Positions 7,357-15,930 of a DNA stretch of 64,000 bases are shown piece by piece. The notes below the pieces were generated by a model. It saw nothing but the letters and a program-made list of their open reading frames with translations, made no database searches and was not told where the DNA came from. Positions within the stretch are counted from its first letter, which is position 1. Every line of letters starts with the position of its first letter. The stretch is from positions 62,001 to 126,000 of the forward strand of contig JAEWLS010000048.1 of assembly GCA_023457435.1 (NCBI GenBank), written 5' to 3'. Made by a program: the position numbers and the translations under genes. This stretch comes from Pseudomonadota bacterium (GTDB taxonomy: Bacteria; Pseudomonadota; Alphaproteobacteria; Rhizobiales; Rhizobiaceae).

Positions 7357-7503
7357 GGATAGTCTCCGGAGCACCGAACAACCGCCCTGTGGCGGCGCGC
7401 TAGATCAGCATCGAACCGGCTTGCCGGATAGTCACTTCCGCTTAAGAACCTTTCACGCTTCGGTTATCGGGCCGACAGCGCGACCAGCTTTGCCAGGCAA
7501 ACG

Positions 7504-7527
7504 AAAAAGCCCCGCATAGCGGGGCTT
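7504..7527 (-). terminator. Intrinsic terminator of sodB
   Basis: Reverse strand: AAGCCCCGC-TAT-GCGGGGCTT followed by TTTCG, giving a 9-bp stem with a three-base loop and a short T-run formed by the final stem bases and the following Ts. It lies 24 bases beyond the sodB stop and separates sodB from the cytochrome c' gene. Confidence 0.88.
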
Positions 7528-7551
7528 CGTCGGTCTCGATATCGCGGTAAT

Positions 7552-8148
7552 TCAGGCCTTCTCGTACATCTCCAGGACGTAGTCCCAGTTGATGAGGCTG
7601 TCGACAAACGCCTCGAGGTACTTCGGACGCGCGTTGCGGTAGTCGATGTAATACGAGTGCTCCCATACGTCGACGCCGAGGATCGGCTTGCCGCCGTGAA
7701 CGAGTGGGTTCTCACCGTTCGGCGTCTTGGAGATCGCGAGCTTGCCGTCCTTGACGGCCACCCACGCCCAACCGGAGCCGAACTGCGTCGTGCCCGCGGC
7801 GACGAAGTCCGCCTTGAACTTGTCGTATCCGCCGAGATCGCTGTCGAACGCCTTCTGGAGCTTGCCCGGCAGCTTGTTGCCGCCGCCGCCCTTCTTCATC
7901 CACTTCCAGAAATGGACGTGGTTGTAATGCTGGGCCGCGTTGTTGAAGAGGCCGGCGTTCTTGCCAAAGCTCTGCTTGACCACTTCCTCCAGCGAAAGCT
8001 GGTCCATGCCGGCTTCGGCGGCAAGCTTGTTGCCGTTGTCGACGTAGGCCTTGTGATGCTTGTCGTGGTGGTACTCGAGGGTTTCCTTCGACATGAAGGG
8101 CTGCAGAGCCTCGTAGTCATAAGGCAGCGGGGGCAATTCGAAAGCCAT
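7552..8148 (-). CDS. sodB: Superoxide dismutase, Fe-type family
   Basis: A 198-residue cytoplasmic superoxide dismutase of the Fe/Mn family, converting superoxide to peroxide and oxygen. Metal ligands are His27, His77, Asp160 and His164 (DVWEHSYYIDY). Gln73 in AAQHYNH is the position and residue typical of Fe enzymes (Mn enzymes have Gly there), so Fe is more likely, though some alphaproteobacterial enzymes accept both. Length is normal and no signal peptide is present. GAGGGAG is 9 bases ahead of ATG 8148. The upstream leader holds a small hairpin (CCCGCG-N4-CGCGGG, 8197-8212). Confidence 0.95.
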   Translation of the reverse strand: MAFELPPLPYDYEALQPFMSKETLEYHHDKHHKAYVDNGNKLAAEAGMDQLSLEEVVKQSFGKNAGLFNNAAQHYNHVHFWKWMKKGGGGNKLPGKLQKAFDSDLGGYDKFKADFVAAGTTQFGSGWAWVAVKDGKLAISKTPNGENPLVHGGKPILGVDVWEHSYYIDYRNARPKYLEAFVDSLINWDYVLEMYEKA

Positions 8149-8252
8149 TGGGCGGTCTCCCTCGGAATAGTCTGAACAATGGGCGGCACGGGTATTCCCG
8201 CGTTGCCGCGGGGTCAACTCACCCGGCTTATATAGGGCGCGACAGCCGCGAC

Positions 8253-9131
8253 TCAACGCGCCGGAGTTGCATGCGCGAAGTCCCAATAGAGGGAACGCAG
8301 CTTCTTGGCGATTGGCCCGGGCTGCAGGTCGCGGCTTTCGATGCGGGTTACCGGAACGACCTTGGAATGATTTCCGGTCGAGAAGATTTCGTCGGCGTCC
8401 ATGAAATCGGCGACCGAAAGGGTCTTTTCGACAATTTCGATGCCGGCGTTCCTGAGCAGATCGATCGAACGCGCACGGGTGATGCCGGACAGGAAGGTCC
8501 CGTTGGGCGCCGGGGTAAACACGCTCCCGTCCTTTGCCATGAAGATGTTGGACGAGCCGGTTTCGGCGACGTTGCCGAGCATATCCAGCACCAAGGCGTT
8601 GTCGAACCCGCGCTTTTTCGCATCGAGGATGGCGCGACCGTTGTTCGGATACAGACAACCGGCCTTGGCATTGGTTGGCATTGTTTCCAGCGAAGGCCGG
8701 CGGAACGGCGACACGGTGACCGAGAAGCCGGTCGGCTCCATCATCGGCGATTCGTAGAGGCACAGGCAGAAGCGCGTAGTCTCCGGGTCGGCCGGCACGC
8801 CCATATAGCCGCCGCCCTCCGCCCAGTACATCGGACGGATGTAGACCGCAGTGCTGCCATCGAACCTTTTCAGTCCGTCCCAGGTCAGTCCCTCGATCAC
8901 TTCGGGATCCATGGTGGGTTCGAGGCCAAGCGCGCGGGCCGATCGGTTCACGCGCTGGCAATGCTGATCTAGATCCGGGGCGACATTCTCGAACCAGCGC
9001 GCGCCGTCGAATACAGACGAGCCAAGCCACATGACGTGGCTTCGCGGACCGACCAATGCGGGGTTGCCTTCATGCCAGTCGCCATCGACGTAGGTCCAGG
9101 TCTTCGACGGGGCTGGCGGCGTCAGTGACAT
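8253..9131 (-). CDS. Class IV aminotransferase, branched-chain amino acid type
   Basis: A 292-residue fold-type IV PLP enzyme. The PLP-binding lysine is Lys156 in NAKAGCLYPNN, followed by the family segments LDMLGNVAETGSSNIF and NGTFLSGITRARSIDLL. Such enzymes exchange amino groups between branched-chain amino acids and 2-oxoglutarate (IlvE); a D-amino-acid or omega-amine role cannot be excluded from sequence. ATG 9131 is chosen because GAAGGAAG lies just upstream, and the protein then begins like related rhizobial aminotransferases. It is followed on the same strand by sodB, about 100 bases away, with no clear link. Confidence 0.85.
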   Translation of the reverse strand: MSLTPPAPSKTWTYVDGDWHEGNPALVGPRSHVMWLGSSVFDGARWFENVAPDLDQHCQRVNRSARALGLEPTMDPEVIEGLTWDGLKRFDGSTAVYIRPMYWAEGGGYMGVPADPETTRFCLCLYESPMMEPTGFSVTVSPFRRPSLETMPTNAKAGCLYPNNGRAILDAKKRGFDNALVLDMLGNVAETGSSNIFMAKDGSVFTPAPNGTFLSGITRARSIDLLRNAGIEIVEKTLSVADFMDADEIFSTGNHSKVVPVTRIESRDLQPGPIAKKLRSLYWDFAHATPAR

Positions 9132-9281
9132 ATCGGCTTCCTTCTTTCGCGGCGCATCGAAAGGCGCTTTGCCGCTGCCAGTCAACCGCCCCAAACCGGA
9201 ATCGATCGGTCCAGTGGCAGCCACGCTCTTCACCCGACTTCGCAACCGCGATAAACCCACGCAGTTGCACGGATTTTCAAG

Positions 9282-9944
9282 ATGCGCCACGCCGCCTACG
9301 TCTTCGATGCCTACGGGACGCTGTTCGACGTGCATGCAGCGGTGCGCCGCCATGCCGCCGCGATCGGGCCCGAAGGTCAGGCGCTTTCCGAACTGTGGCG
9401 CGCCAAGCAGCTCGAGTATTCGTGGGTGCGCAGCCTGATGGATGCATATCAGGATTTCTGGCAGCTCACGGAACAGGCGCTCGACTTCGCGCTGGCCCGA
9501 TACCCGGCAGTCGACCGTACAATTCGGCAGAAGCTGCTCGATGCCTATTGGAGCCTCGACTGCTATCCGGAAGTTCCGTCGGTATTGAAGGCTCTAAAAC
9601 AGGAGGGCGTGAGGATCGCCATCCTCTCCAACGGATCGCCACAGATGCTCGCCTCGGCGGTCAAATCAGCAGCGATCGAACCTCTGCTCGACGCGGTGTT
9701 CTCGGTGGACGAGGTGAAACGCTTCAAGACGCATCCCACGGTCTACGAGCTGTTGACGACTGCATGGCGGGTCTATCCGTCGAAAATCTCCTTTCAGTCG
9801 TCGAACCGGTGGGACATCGCGGGCGCCGGACGCTTCGGCTTCGAGACGGTCTGGATCAACCGGACCGCACTGCCCGACGAATATGCCGACCATCCGCCGA
9901 CGCTCGTGCTTCCTAACCTCACGGGACTGCTCACCGCGGGCTGA
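9282..9944 (+). CDS. (S)-2-haloacid dehalogenase, type II HAD hydrolase
   Basis: A 220-residue protein of the L-2-haloacid dehalogenase family. The nucleophile is Asp9 in FDAYGTLFD, with Thr13, Arg40 (LWRAKQLEY), the motif LSNGSPQML, the lysine in RFKTHPTVYELL and the late SSNRWDIAGA, all characteristic of enzymes that hydrolyse S-2-haloacids with inversion. Length is typical. It is cytoplasmic. Substrate is unproven; the family also contains related phosphatases, but the SSNRWD block favours the dehalogenase. It stands alone between a divergent aminotransferase and an L,D-transpeptidase. Confidence 0.88.
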   Translation: MRHAAYVFDAYGTLFDVHAAVRRHAAAIGPEGQALSELWRAKQLEYSWVRSLMDAYQDFWQLTEQALDFALARYPAVDRTIRQKLLDAYWSLDCYPEVPSVLKALKQEGVRIAILSNGSPQMLASAVKSAAIEPLLDAVFSVDEVKRFKTHPTVYELLTTAWRVYPSKISFQSSNRWDIAGAGRFGFETVWINRTALPDEYADHPPTLVLPNLTGLLTAG

Positions 9945-10060
9945 TCTTAGGATTTCATTCACCATAAGGGCGGCAAGGTGTGGTTATCGTGCCGGCAGTC
10001 GCAACGAGGCTGGCGCGAGCGATTGCCGCGTGGGATGCGCGGCGCAACCGGCGGAATGAC

Positions 10061-10744
10061 ATGAACGCGACAGTCCTCGACGGCGCTGCGATCTCGCGGC
10101 GTTCTTTCCTCTCATTGGCGGCGGCAAGCGCGGCTACCGCCATGGCCGGCTGCGCGACAACGCCGCGACGCGACCCGGATCCCGTGGCGCCCAAGGTCTC
10201 ACTGAAGGAGATGTATGGGCAGCGGGTCGACAACGGCTTTACGATTCCAGCGGTTCCAGTCGAGAAAGTCGAGGAGCGGCTGTTCCGCCAGATCGTGCGG
10301 GATCCGACGGGCGAAAAGCCGGGGACTGTCGTCGTCGATACGAAGAACCATTACCTCTACTGGACGCTGCCGGGCGGTGACGCGATGCGCTACGGCGTCG
10401 GCCTCGGCAAGCAGGGGTTCGAGTGGTCGGGCAGAGCGCTCATTCAGTGGAAACAGCCGTGGCCGACCTGGACGCCGCCGGACGAGATGATCGCGCGACG
10501 CCCGGACCTGAAGAAATACAGTTCCGAGAACGGCGGCATGAAGCCCGGCCTCGACAATCCGCTCGGTGCGCGCGCGCTCTATCTGTTCCAGGATGGCAAG
10601 GATACGCTCTATCGCCTGCACGGTACTCCGGAGTGGTGGTCGATCGGAAAATCCGTGTCGTCCGGCTGCGTCCGGCTGATCAACCAGGACATCATCGATT
10701 TATACGACCGCGTGCCGTCCGGAACGACCGTGGTCGTCGTGTGA
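10061..10744 (+). CDS. L,D-transpeptidase (YkuD family), Tat lipoprotein
   Basis: A 227-residue protein with a twin-arginine signal (SRRSFLSL, residues 12-19) ending in a lipobox (MAGC, lipidated Cys31), so it should be exported folded and anchored as a lipoprotein. The YkuD catalytic domain ends with HGTPEWWSIGKSVSSGCVRL, with active-site Cys203. L,D-transpeptidases make 3-3 peptidoglycan cross-links or attach proteins to peptidoglycan. ATG 10061 is chosen because it places the RR motif near the N-terminus; the frame is open to 9980 without sense. Its stop is adjacent to the converging HerA-like gene. Confidence 0.92.
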   Translation: MNATVLDGAAISRRSFLSLAAASAATAMAGCATTPRRDPDPVAPKVSLKEMYGQRVDNGFTIPAVPVEKVEERLFRQIVRDPTGEKPGTVVVDTKNHYLYWTLPGGDAMRYGVGLGKQGFEWSGRALIQWKQPWPTWTPPDEMIARRPDLKKYSSENGGMKPGLDNPLGARALYLFQDGKDTLYRLHGTPEWWSIGKSVSSGCVRLINQDIIDLYDRVPSGTTVVVV

Positions 10745-12376
10745 TCAGAATCCGCGCTTGAGACTGCCGAGGATGCCGCGCACCAAGGCACGGCCAAGCG
10801 ACGAACCCATAGAACGTACGACCGATTTCACCGCCGCCTCCCCAACGCTCTGACGGTTGGAGGGGCGCGGCCGCGGCGTGCGGCTTGTGTTTCGCCGTCG
10901 GCGATACTCGTCCTCGAAATCGTCTTCGCGACGGTCCAGGCGCTCGTTCTCCCGCGGCGCCGGCTGGCGCGAGTCGCCGTCGAAGTCGGGCAGGGTCCAG
11001 GGCGAGCGGCGTTGCGGTCTGCCGCCCGCGTCGTCCTCGCGCTGCTGCCTCGCCTCTGCCTCAGCCGCCTGGCCAGCCCGCTTCTTGAGCACCTCGAAGG
11101 CCGATTCGCGATCGACGGGCTGGTCGTATTGGCCGGAGACCGGGCTTACAGCCATGATCCCACGACGCTCCTGGTCAGTGATCGGTCCCATGCGTGCCGA
11201 TGGCGGCCGGATAAGAGTGCGCTGCACGACCGATGGCACGCCCTTGTTTTCAAGCAGGGACACCAGGGCCTCCCCGGTGCCGAGCTGAGTGATGGCGGCG
11301 GCGGTGTTGAAATCGGGGTTCGGGCGAAAAGTATCGGCTGCCGTGCGAACCGCCTTCTGCTCGCGCGGGGTGTAGGCGCGCAAAGCGTGCTGGATTCGGT
11401 TGCCCATCTGCGCGAGGACCGTCTCTGGAACGTCGAGCGGGTTCTGGGTGACGAAGTAGACGCCGACGCCTTTTGACCGGATCAGGCGGGTAACCTGCTC
11501 GACGCGGTCGATCAACGCCTTCGGCGCCTCGTCGAACAGGAGGTGAGCCTCGTCGAAGAAGAAGACGAGCTTGGGCTTCTCCGGATCGCCGACCTCCGGC
11601 ATCTGCTCGAACAGCTCCGACAGCAGCCACAGCAGGAAGGTCGCGTAGAGACGCGGATTCATCATCAGCTTGTCGGCGGCAAGGACGCTTATCGCGCCGC
11701 GGCCATCGGGCGTCGTCCGCATGATGTCGGCGATGCGCAGCGCGGGTTCGCCGAAGAAGTAGTTGCCGCCCTGCTGCTCGAGGATGAGCAGGGAGCGCTG
11801 GATGGCCCCGACCGACATCTTCGAAACGTTGCCGTAGCGCGCGCCGATCTCGTCGGCGCGTTCGGCGAGGTTTGCGAGGAGCGCCTGCAAATCCTTCATG
11901 TCGAGCAGCAGGAGGCCCTCCTCGTCGGCGATCCGGAAGGCGATGTTCATCACGCCTTCCTGCGCCTCGGTGAGGTTCATCAGACGCGACAGAAGCAGCG
12001 GACCCATTTCCGACACGGTGGCGCGGATCGGGTGCCCCTTCTCGCCGAACAAATCCCAGAAGATGACCGGAAAGTCGGTATGCTCGTATGGGTCGAGATG
12101 GATCTGATTGGCGCGGGCCGTCAGGAAGTCCTTGGCATCTCCGGCGAGCGCGATGCCGGAAAGGTCGCCCTTTATGTCGGCGCAGAACACGGGCACCCCG
12201 GCGTTCGAAAATCCTTCGGCGAGGATCTGCAACGTGACGGTTTTCCCGGTGCCGGTCGCACCGGTGACGATGCCGTGCCGGTTGCCGTACTTCAGCAGCA
12301 ACTCCTCGGCCTTTTGGAAGCTGTCGTCCGGCCTGCGGCTGCCGCCAACGAAAATGCTCGGGTTTTCGGCCATCAT
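10745..12376 (-). CDS. HerA-like ATPase, DUF853 family
   Basis: A 543-residue P-loop ATPase of the DUF853/HerA type. Walker A is GATGTGKT (39-46) and Walker B is LVFFFDEAHLLFDEAP, with a downstream arginine-rich region. The last 100 residues are charged and low-complexity (RREDDFEDEYRRRRN), probably disordered. HerA-type ATPases are hexameric DNA translocases; the substrate of DUF853 proteins is unknown. Two tandem ATG codons start the frame. It may also be compared with the YjgR family. Reading the name is safe, the biological role is not. Confidence 0.88.
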   Translation of the reverse strand: MMAENPSIFVGGSRRPDDSFQKAEELLLKYGNRHGIVTGATGTGKTVTLQILAEGFSNAGVPVFCADIKGDLSGIALAGDAKDFLTARANQIHLDPYEHTDFPVIFWDLFGEKGHPIRATVSEMGPLLLSRLMNLTEAQEGVMNIAFRIADEEGLLLLDMKDLQALLANLAERADEIGARYGNVSKMSVGAIQRSLLILEQQGGNYFFGEPALRIADIMRTTPDGRGAISVLAADKLMMNPRLYATFLLWLLSELFEQMPEVGDPEKPKLVFFFDEAHLLFDEAPKALIDRVEQVTRLIRSKGVGVYFVTQNPLDVPETVLAQMGNRIQHALRAYTPREQKAVRTAADTFRPNPDFNTAAAITQLGTGEALVSLLENKGVPSVVQRTLIRPPSARMGPITDQERRGIMAVSPVSGQYDQPVDRESAFEVLKKRAGQAAEAEARQQREDDAGGRPQRRSPWTLPDFDGDSRQPAPRENERLDRREDDFEDEYRRRRNTSRTPRPRPSNRQSVGEAAVKSVVRSMGSSLGRALVRGILGSLKRGF

Positions 12377-12642
12377 CCGCTCCGCTCGCGATCCTTAAGG
12401 ACCGTATAGTTGCCGGAGGCGCGCCTAACAATGCCGTCGATCTTCGTCTATGTGGCGACAAATCCACTCCCGTCAGCAATTGTTGGTCGAACGCGAAAAA
12501 CCCGTTGCTGCCGCAGTAACGCGACCTTACGATGTGTAATGGCGGTCAAGGGCGCATAGCGCTTCCGTCAGCTCAGGTATCAGGTGTTGCCAGGTTGGGG
12601 GCCGGCGCCTTTGGGCGGGCGATTGCCGTTCGAGGAGGCATT

Positions 12643-14001
12643 ATGAGTCCTTCGGTGACCAATGAGGGTGTCCCTCCTCGCGCGGGGGTCGTGACGCTCG
12701 CGCCTCACCCCGTCCACGGGGCTGCAACGCTGGCTCGCGATCCGCTCGGTGCCATACATGCGCCGGTGCAATCAGCGACACCTGCTCGTTCGGCACAGCC
12801 GGCGCAACGGGCATGCCGGATGCTGCAACGGATCGACGACGCGTCACCGGAGCGCGCCAATCGGCAGGCGATCGAGGATCTGGCGAACGGCGCCGAAGGT
12901 TTGGCGATCGTTTTCCAAGGCGCGCCAAACGCCTTCGGACGTGGCCTGCCAGCTTCGCAGGAAGCGTTGTCCAGAGCACTTCGAGACGTGCCGCTTGCAC
13001 GAACCCCCTTGCGGCTCGATCTCCACCCGGCAAGCCGTCAGTCCGTGGACTGGCTGGTCAGGATACTCGCCGAACGCAAGGCTAACCCCGAAAAGCTGGA
13101 CATATCTTTCGGCATCGATCCGGCAGCCCTGTTTGCCGGGACGGGCATGTTGCGCATGTCGATCGAGGCGCTTCGTGCTTTCATGCCGCAGTCGCTGGCG
13201 CACTACTTCGTACTCGGGGTTCCCGGCATCTTGCTGGAGGCCGACGGGCGTGTCTTTCATAATGCGGGGGCGAGCGATGCCCAGGAACTGGGCATCATGC
13301 TCGCCTCGGCTATCGGCTACCTGCGCATGTTCGAAGAGGCGCGGCAGCCTGCGATCTATGCGGCGGCCCATATCGGCTTTTCCATGAGCGTCGAGCAGGA
13401 CAGACTCCGGACGCGAGCCAAGTTCGCCGCACTACGCACTTTGTGGGGGCGCATTCTCGAAAGCTATAGTGCACCGGCAGCGCCTGTCGCCGTTCATGCA
13501 GAGACCTCCTACCGAATGGTCAATGCCGCGCACAGCGAAGCCAACCTCATCCGCAACACGCTCGCCGCACTTGGTGCCGTCGAAGCGGGCGCCAGCACAC
13601 TCGCGTCGCTGCCGTACGACGTTGCATTGCGGCTGCCCGAAGACACGGCACGCAGGCGTACACGGGAGGCACTCGCGATCCTGTTCTCTGAAGGCGGCGC
13701 TTCGGTGCACGACGGAGCCACCGACGATGCGCTCACGGCAAGCACCGATGGACTTTGTGACGCGGCGTGGGACGAGTTCACGCGGATCGAGCGCGAAGGC
13801 GGCATACTGCGCAGCATTCAGGCCGGCCACGTCCAGCAGCGCGTGATCGCGGCACGGGACGCGCGTGTGGCACAGCTTGCCGGCAGCGAGGTTCGAGTCT
13901 TGCCCGTCTCCCATGCGGCGCGCAACGACCCGGAGGGCGTGGCGTTCTGCCAGCGACTCGATCCCGTGCGCTGGGAAGAGCTTCTGGCGGAGGCGGCGTA
14001 G
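12643..14001 (+). CDS. Methylmalonyl-CoA mutase small-subunit homologue (orphan)
   Basis: A 452-residue protein of the methylmalonyl-CoA mutase family, TIM-barrel part only. Recognisable segments are ASPERANRQAIEDLANGAEG, GLAIVFQGAPNAFGRGL, an LRLD strand, and later SYRMVNAAHSEANLIRNTLA with GAVEAGASTLASLPYDVALR. The C-terminal cobalamin-binding domain (DxHxxG) is absent, as in the small, non-catalytic MutA subunit. The large subunit is not next to it, although mutA/mutB are usually adjacent. ATG 12643 is chosen because GAGGAGG is 4 bases upstream; a frame opens at 12532 but has no support. The N-terminal 45 residues are unlike the family. Role: either the beta subunit for a distant large subunit, or a paralogue with a new role. 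Confidence 0.75.
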   Translation: MSPSVTNEGVPPRAGVVTLAPHPVHGAATLARDPLGAIHAPVQSATPARSAQPAQRACRMLQRIDDASPERANRQAIEDLANGAEGLAIVFQGAPNAFGRGLPASQEALSRALRDVPLARTPLRLDLHPASRQSVDWLVRILAERKANPEKLDISFGIDPAALFAGTGMLRMSIEALRAFMPQSLAHYFVLGVPGILLEADGRVFHNAGASDAQELGIMLASAIGYLRMFEEARQPAIYAAAHIGFSMSVEQDRLRTRAKFAALRTLWGRILESYSAPAAPVAVHAETSYRMVNAAHSEANLIRNTLAALGAVEAGASTLASLPYDVALRLPEDTARRRTREALAILFSEGGASVHDGATDDALTASTDGLCDAAWDEFTRIEREGGILRSIQAGHVQQRVIAARDARVAQLAGSEVRVLPVSHAARNDPEGVAFCQRLDPVRWEELLAEAA

Positions 14002-14005
14002 GGGC

Positions 14006-14476
14006 CTAGGTTTCGACGAGGACCATCGTCTTGTTGCGGCCGGCGACGGTGACGGTATCGCCGACGCGCTTGCCGAAAAGCGCGCGCGCCATCGGCGAGA
14101 CGTGGGAGATCGAGCCACGCGCCGCGTCGGCCTCGTCCTCGCCGACAATGCGCCAGGTGCGGCGCGTGCCGTCCTCGTCCTCCACCGTCACGCGCATTCC
14201 GAAGCGAACGGCCTCCTCGGCCGGATCGGGGATCGACACCTCGGCGGTCTCGCGGCGCACGCTCCAGTAGCGGAGATCGCGCGACGCGAGCGCGATCCTG
14301 GCACGGTCGGCGGCGCGCTCGGCGGCAGCAAGGTCGCCGCGCAAGCGCTCGATTTCCGCCTCGATGGCGGCAAGGCCTTCCGGCGTCACGAGGTTGCGGT
14401 GCGGGCTGACCGGCCGCTCGCCAAGGTCTAAAAGGGCCGCTTCGTTCTGCTCTTCGCTGGTGAACGCTCTGCTCAT
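14006..14476 (-). CDS. GreA/GreB-like transcription elongation factor
   Basis: A 156-residue protein. Residues about 30-75 predict a coiled coil (AIEAEIERLRGDLAAAERAA) and residues 88-156 match the GreA C-terminal FKBP-like domain (GMRVTVEDEDGT, RIVGEDEADA, ISHVSPMARALFGKRVGDTV). GreA/GreB insert their coiled coil in the RNA polymerase channel and stimulate transcript cleavage through an acidic tip, normally DLSENAEY. Here the corresponding region reads ASRDLRYWSVRRETAEV, without that motif, so cleavage stimulation may be lost. The stop lies four bases from the converging mutase-like gene. It could be a regulator that competes with GreA. Confidence 0.82.
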   Translation of the reverse strand: MSRAFTSEEQNEAALLDLGERPVSPHRNLVTPEGLAAIEAEIERLRGDLAAAERAADRARIALASRDLRYWSVRRETAEVSIPDPAEEAVRFGMRVTVEDEDGTRRTWRIVGEDEADAARGSISHVSPMARALFGKRVGDTVTVAGRNKTMVLVET

Positions 14477-14531
14477 CCTTTTGATCTAGGGTGGCAGCCC
14501 TTGCGTCTCAACCGCAGCGAGGAGGACGGCG

Positions 14532-15887
14532 ATGACGACATGGACGCGGCGAGGCGCCCTCACGCTGCTCGGCAGCGCCGCCGCTACGCCGCTCCTGGCC
14601 CAGCCGATGCTGCTCGAAGGGATCCGCGGCTCGCTCGACGCCGCGACGGAAGGCGTGCGGCCGGACGCCGGTGACGATCAGAGCCGAGCCTTTCGGCGCC
14701 TGCTGGCGAAGGCGTCGGACGCCAACGTCCCGATCTTCCTGCCGCCAGGCACGTATGTGTTCGCCCAGATCGAGCTTCCGGCCCGCACGCGGCTGCATGG
14801 CGTCGCCGGCGCCACGCGCATCGTCCTCGGCGGCGAGTGGCTGTTCCGCTCAGCCGGGGCAGAGCGGACCGAACTGCGCGGCCTCGCGCTCGACGGGCTT
14901 GCGCGCCCACTGGGCGCCGGCCAGCGCGGTCTCGTCGAAATCGTCGGCGGTTCGGTTGCGATCGTGGAATGCGCCTTCACTGAGAGCGGAGCGTACGGCG
15001 TCGTTCTCGACGGCGTTTCAGGGCGCTTCGCCGACAATACGGTCACCGGCGCGGCAGAGGCGGCCATTTATGCCGTCCAGTCGCGCGGACTGACGATCGG
15101 CGGCAACCAGATCGCGGATTGCGGCAATGGCGGCATCCTCGTCCACCGCCGCGAAGCCGGTGAAGACAGCACCATCGTGTCCGGCAATCGCGTCGAGCGC
15201 ATGCGCGCCGACCACGGTGGGACGGGGCAGTTCGGAAACGGCATCAACGTCTACCGCGCAGGCAACGTGGTCATTTCGGGCAACGTCGTCACAGACAGCG
15301 CGTTCTCCGCCATCCGGTCGAACGGCGGGTCCAACGTCCAGATCACCGGCAATACCTGCCTGCGCTCGGGCGAGACGGCCGTCTACTCCGAGTTCATGTT
15401 CGAAGGCGCGCTGATTTCGTCCAACATCGTCGATGGCGCCGCAAACGGAATATCCGTCGTAAACTTCAACGAGGGCGGGCGGATGGGCGTCGTCTCGGGC
15501 AACATCGTCCGCAACATGTCGACGGTCGGCCCCTACCCTGCCGACGCCCCGGGCTTCGGGGTGGGCATCACTGTCGAAGCCGATACAGCCGTCACCGGCA
15601 ACGTGGTCGAGAATGCGCCGAACTACGGCTTGCATCTCGGCTGGGGTCCATTCCTGCGGAACATCGTCGCGACCGGCAACGTGATCCGCAAGGCAGGGGA
15701 AGGCATCGCCGTCTCCGTGGTCGAGGGAAGCGGGTCGGTCCTGATCGCGGACAACGTGATCGACGGCGCGGAGCGCGGAGCAGTCGTGGGCCACAGGTGG
15801 AAACAGGCAGTGACCGGCGATCTCGCATCCGGCAGCGACGCTTCAGTTTTTCCGCACCTGACCGTCGGACGCAACAAGGTGAGCTGA
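14532..15887 (+). CDS. TIGR03808 family Tat-exported beta-helix repeat protein
   Basis: A 451-residue protein with a twin-arginine signal at the start (WTRRGALTLLGS), then a region like a pectate-lyase beta-helix rich in repeats such as GNVVISGNVVTD, NVQITGNTCLRS and GALISSNIVDG (about residues 140-430). This pattern with the exact opening is known as TIGR03808, TAT-translocated repetitive protein, found in Rhizobiales and allies. Function is unknown; related right-handed helices bind or cut polysaccharide. There is no obvious catalytic aspartate cluster. GAGGAGG is 8-14 bases before ATG 14532. A single gene with no operon partner; the asparaginase gene converges with it. Confidence 0.88.
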   Translation: MTTWTRRGALTLLGSAAATPLLAQPMLLEGIRGSLDAATEGVRPDAGDDQSRAFRRLLAKASDANVPIFLPPGTYVFAQIELPARTRLHGVAGATRIVLGGEWLFRSAGAERTELRGLALDGLARPLGAGQRGLVEIVGGSVAIVECAFTESGAYGVVLDGVSGRFADNTVTGAAEAAIYAVQSRGLTIGGNQIADCGNGGILVHRREAGEDSTIVSGNRVERMRADHGGTGQFGNGINVYRAGNVVISGNVVTDSAFSAIRSNGGSNVQITGNTCLRSGETAVYSEFMFEGALISSNIVDGAANGISVVNFNEGGRMGVVSGNIVRNMSTVGPYPADAPGFGVGITVEADTAVTGNVVENAPNYGLHLGWGPFLRNIVATGNVIRKAGEGIAVSVVEGSGSVLIADNVIDGAERGAVVGHRWKQAVTGDLASGSDASVFPHLTVGRNKVS

Positions 15888-15930
15888 ACCGTCTGGCGGC
15901 CTGCCTGCGCCGGTTTAGACCGCTTTATGG

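Noticed and set aside
8197..8212. Hairpin CCCGCG-N4-CGCGGG in the sodB leader
   Set aside because: Six-base stem, no T-run, no riboswitch-like context; too little to call a terminator or attenuator.
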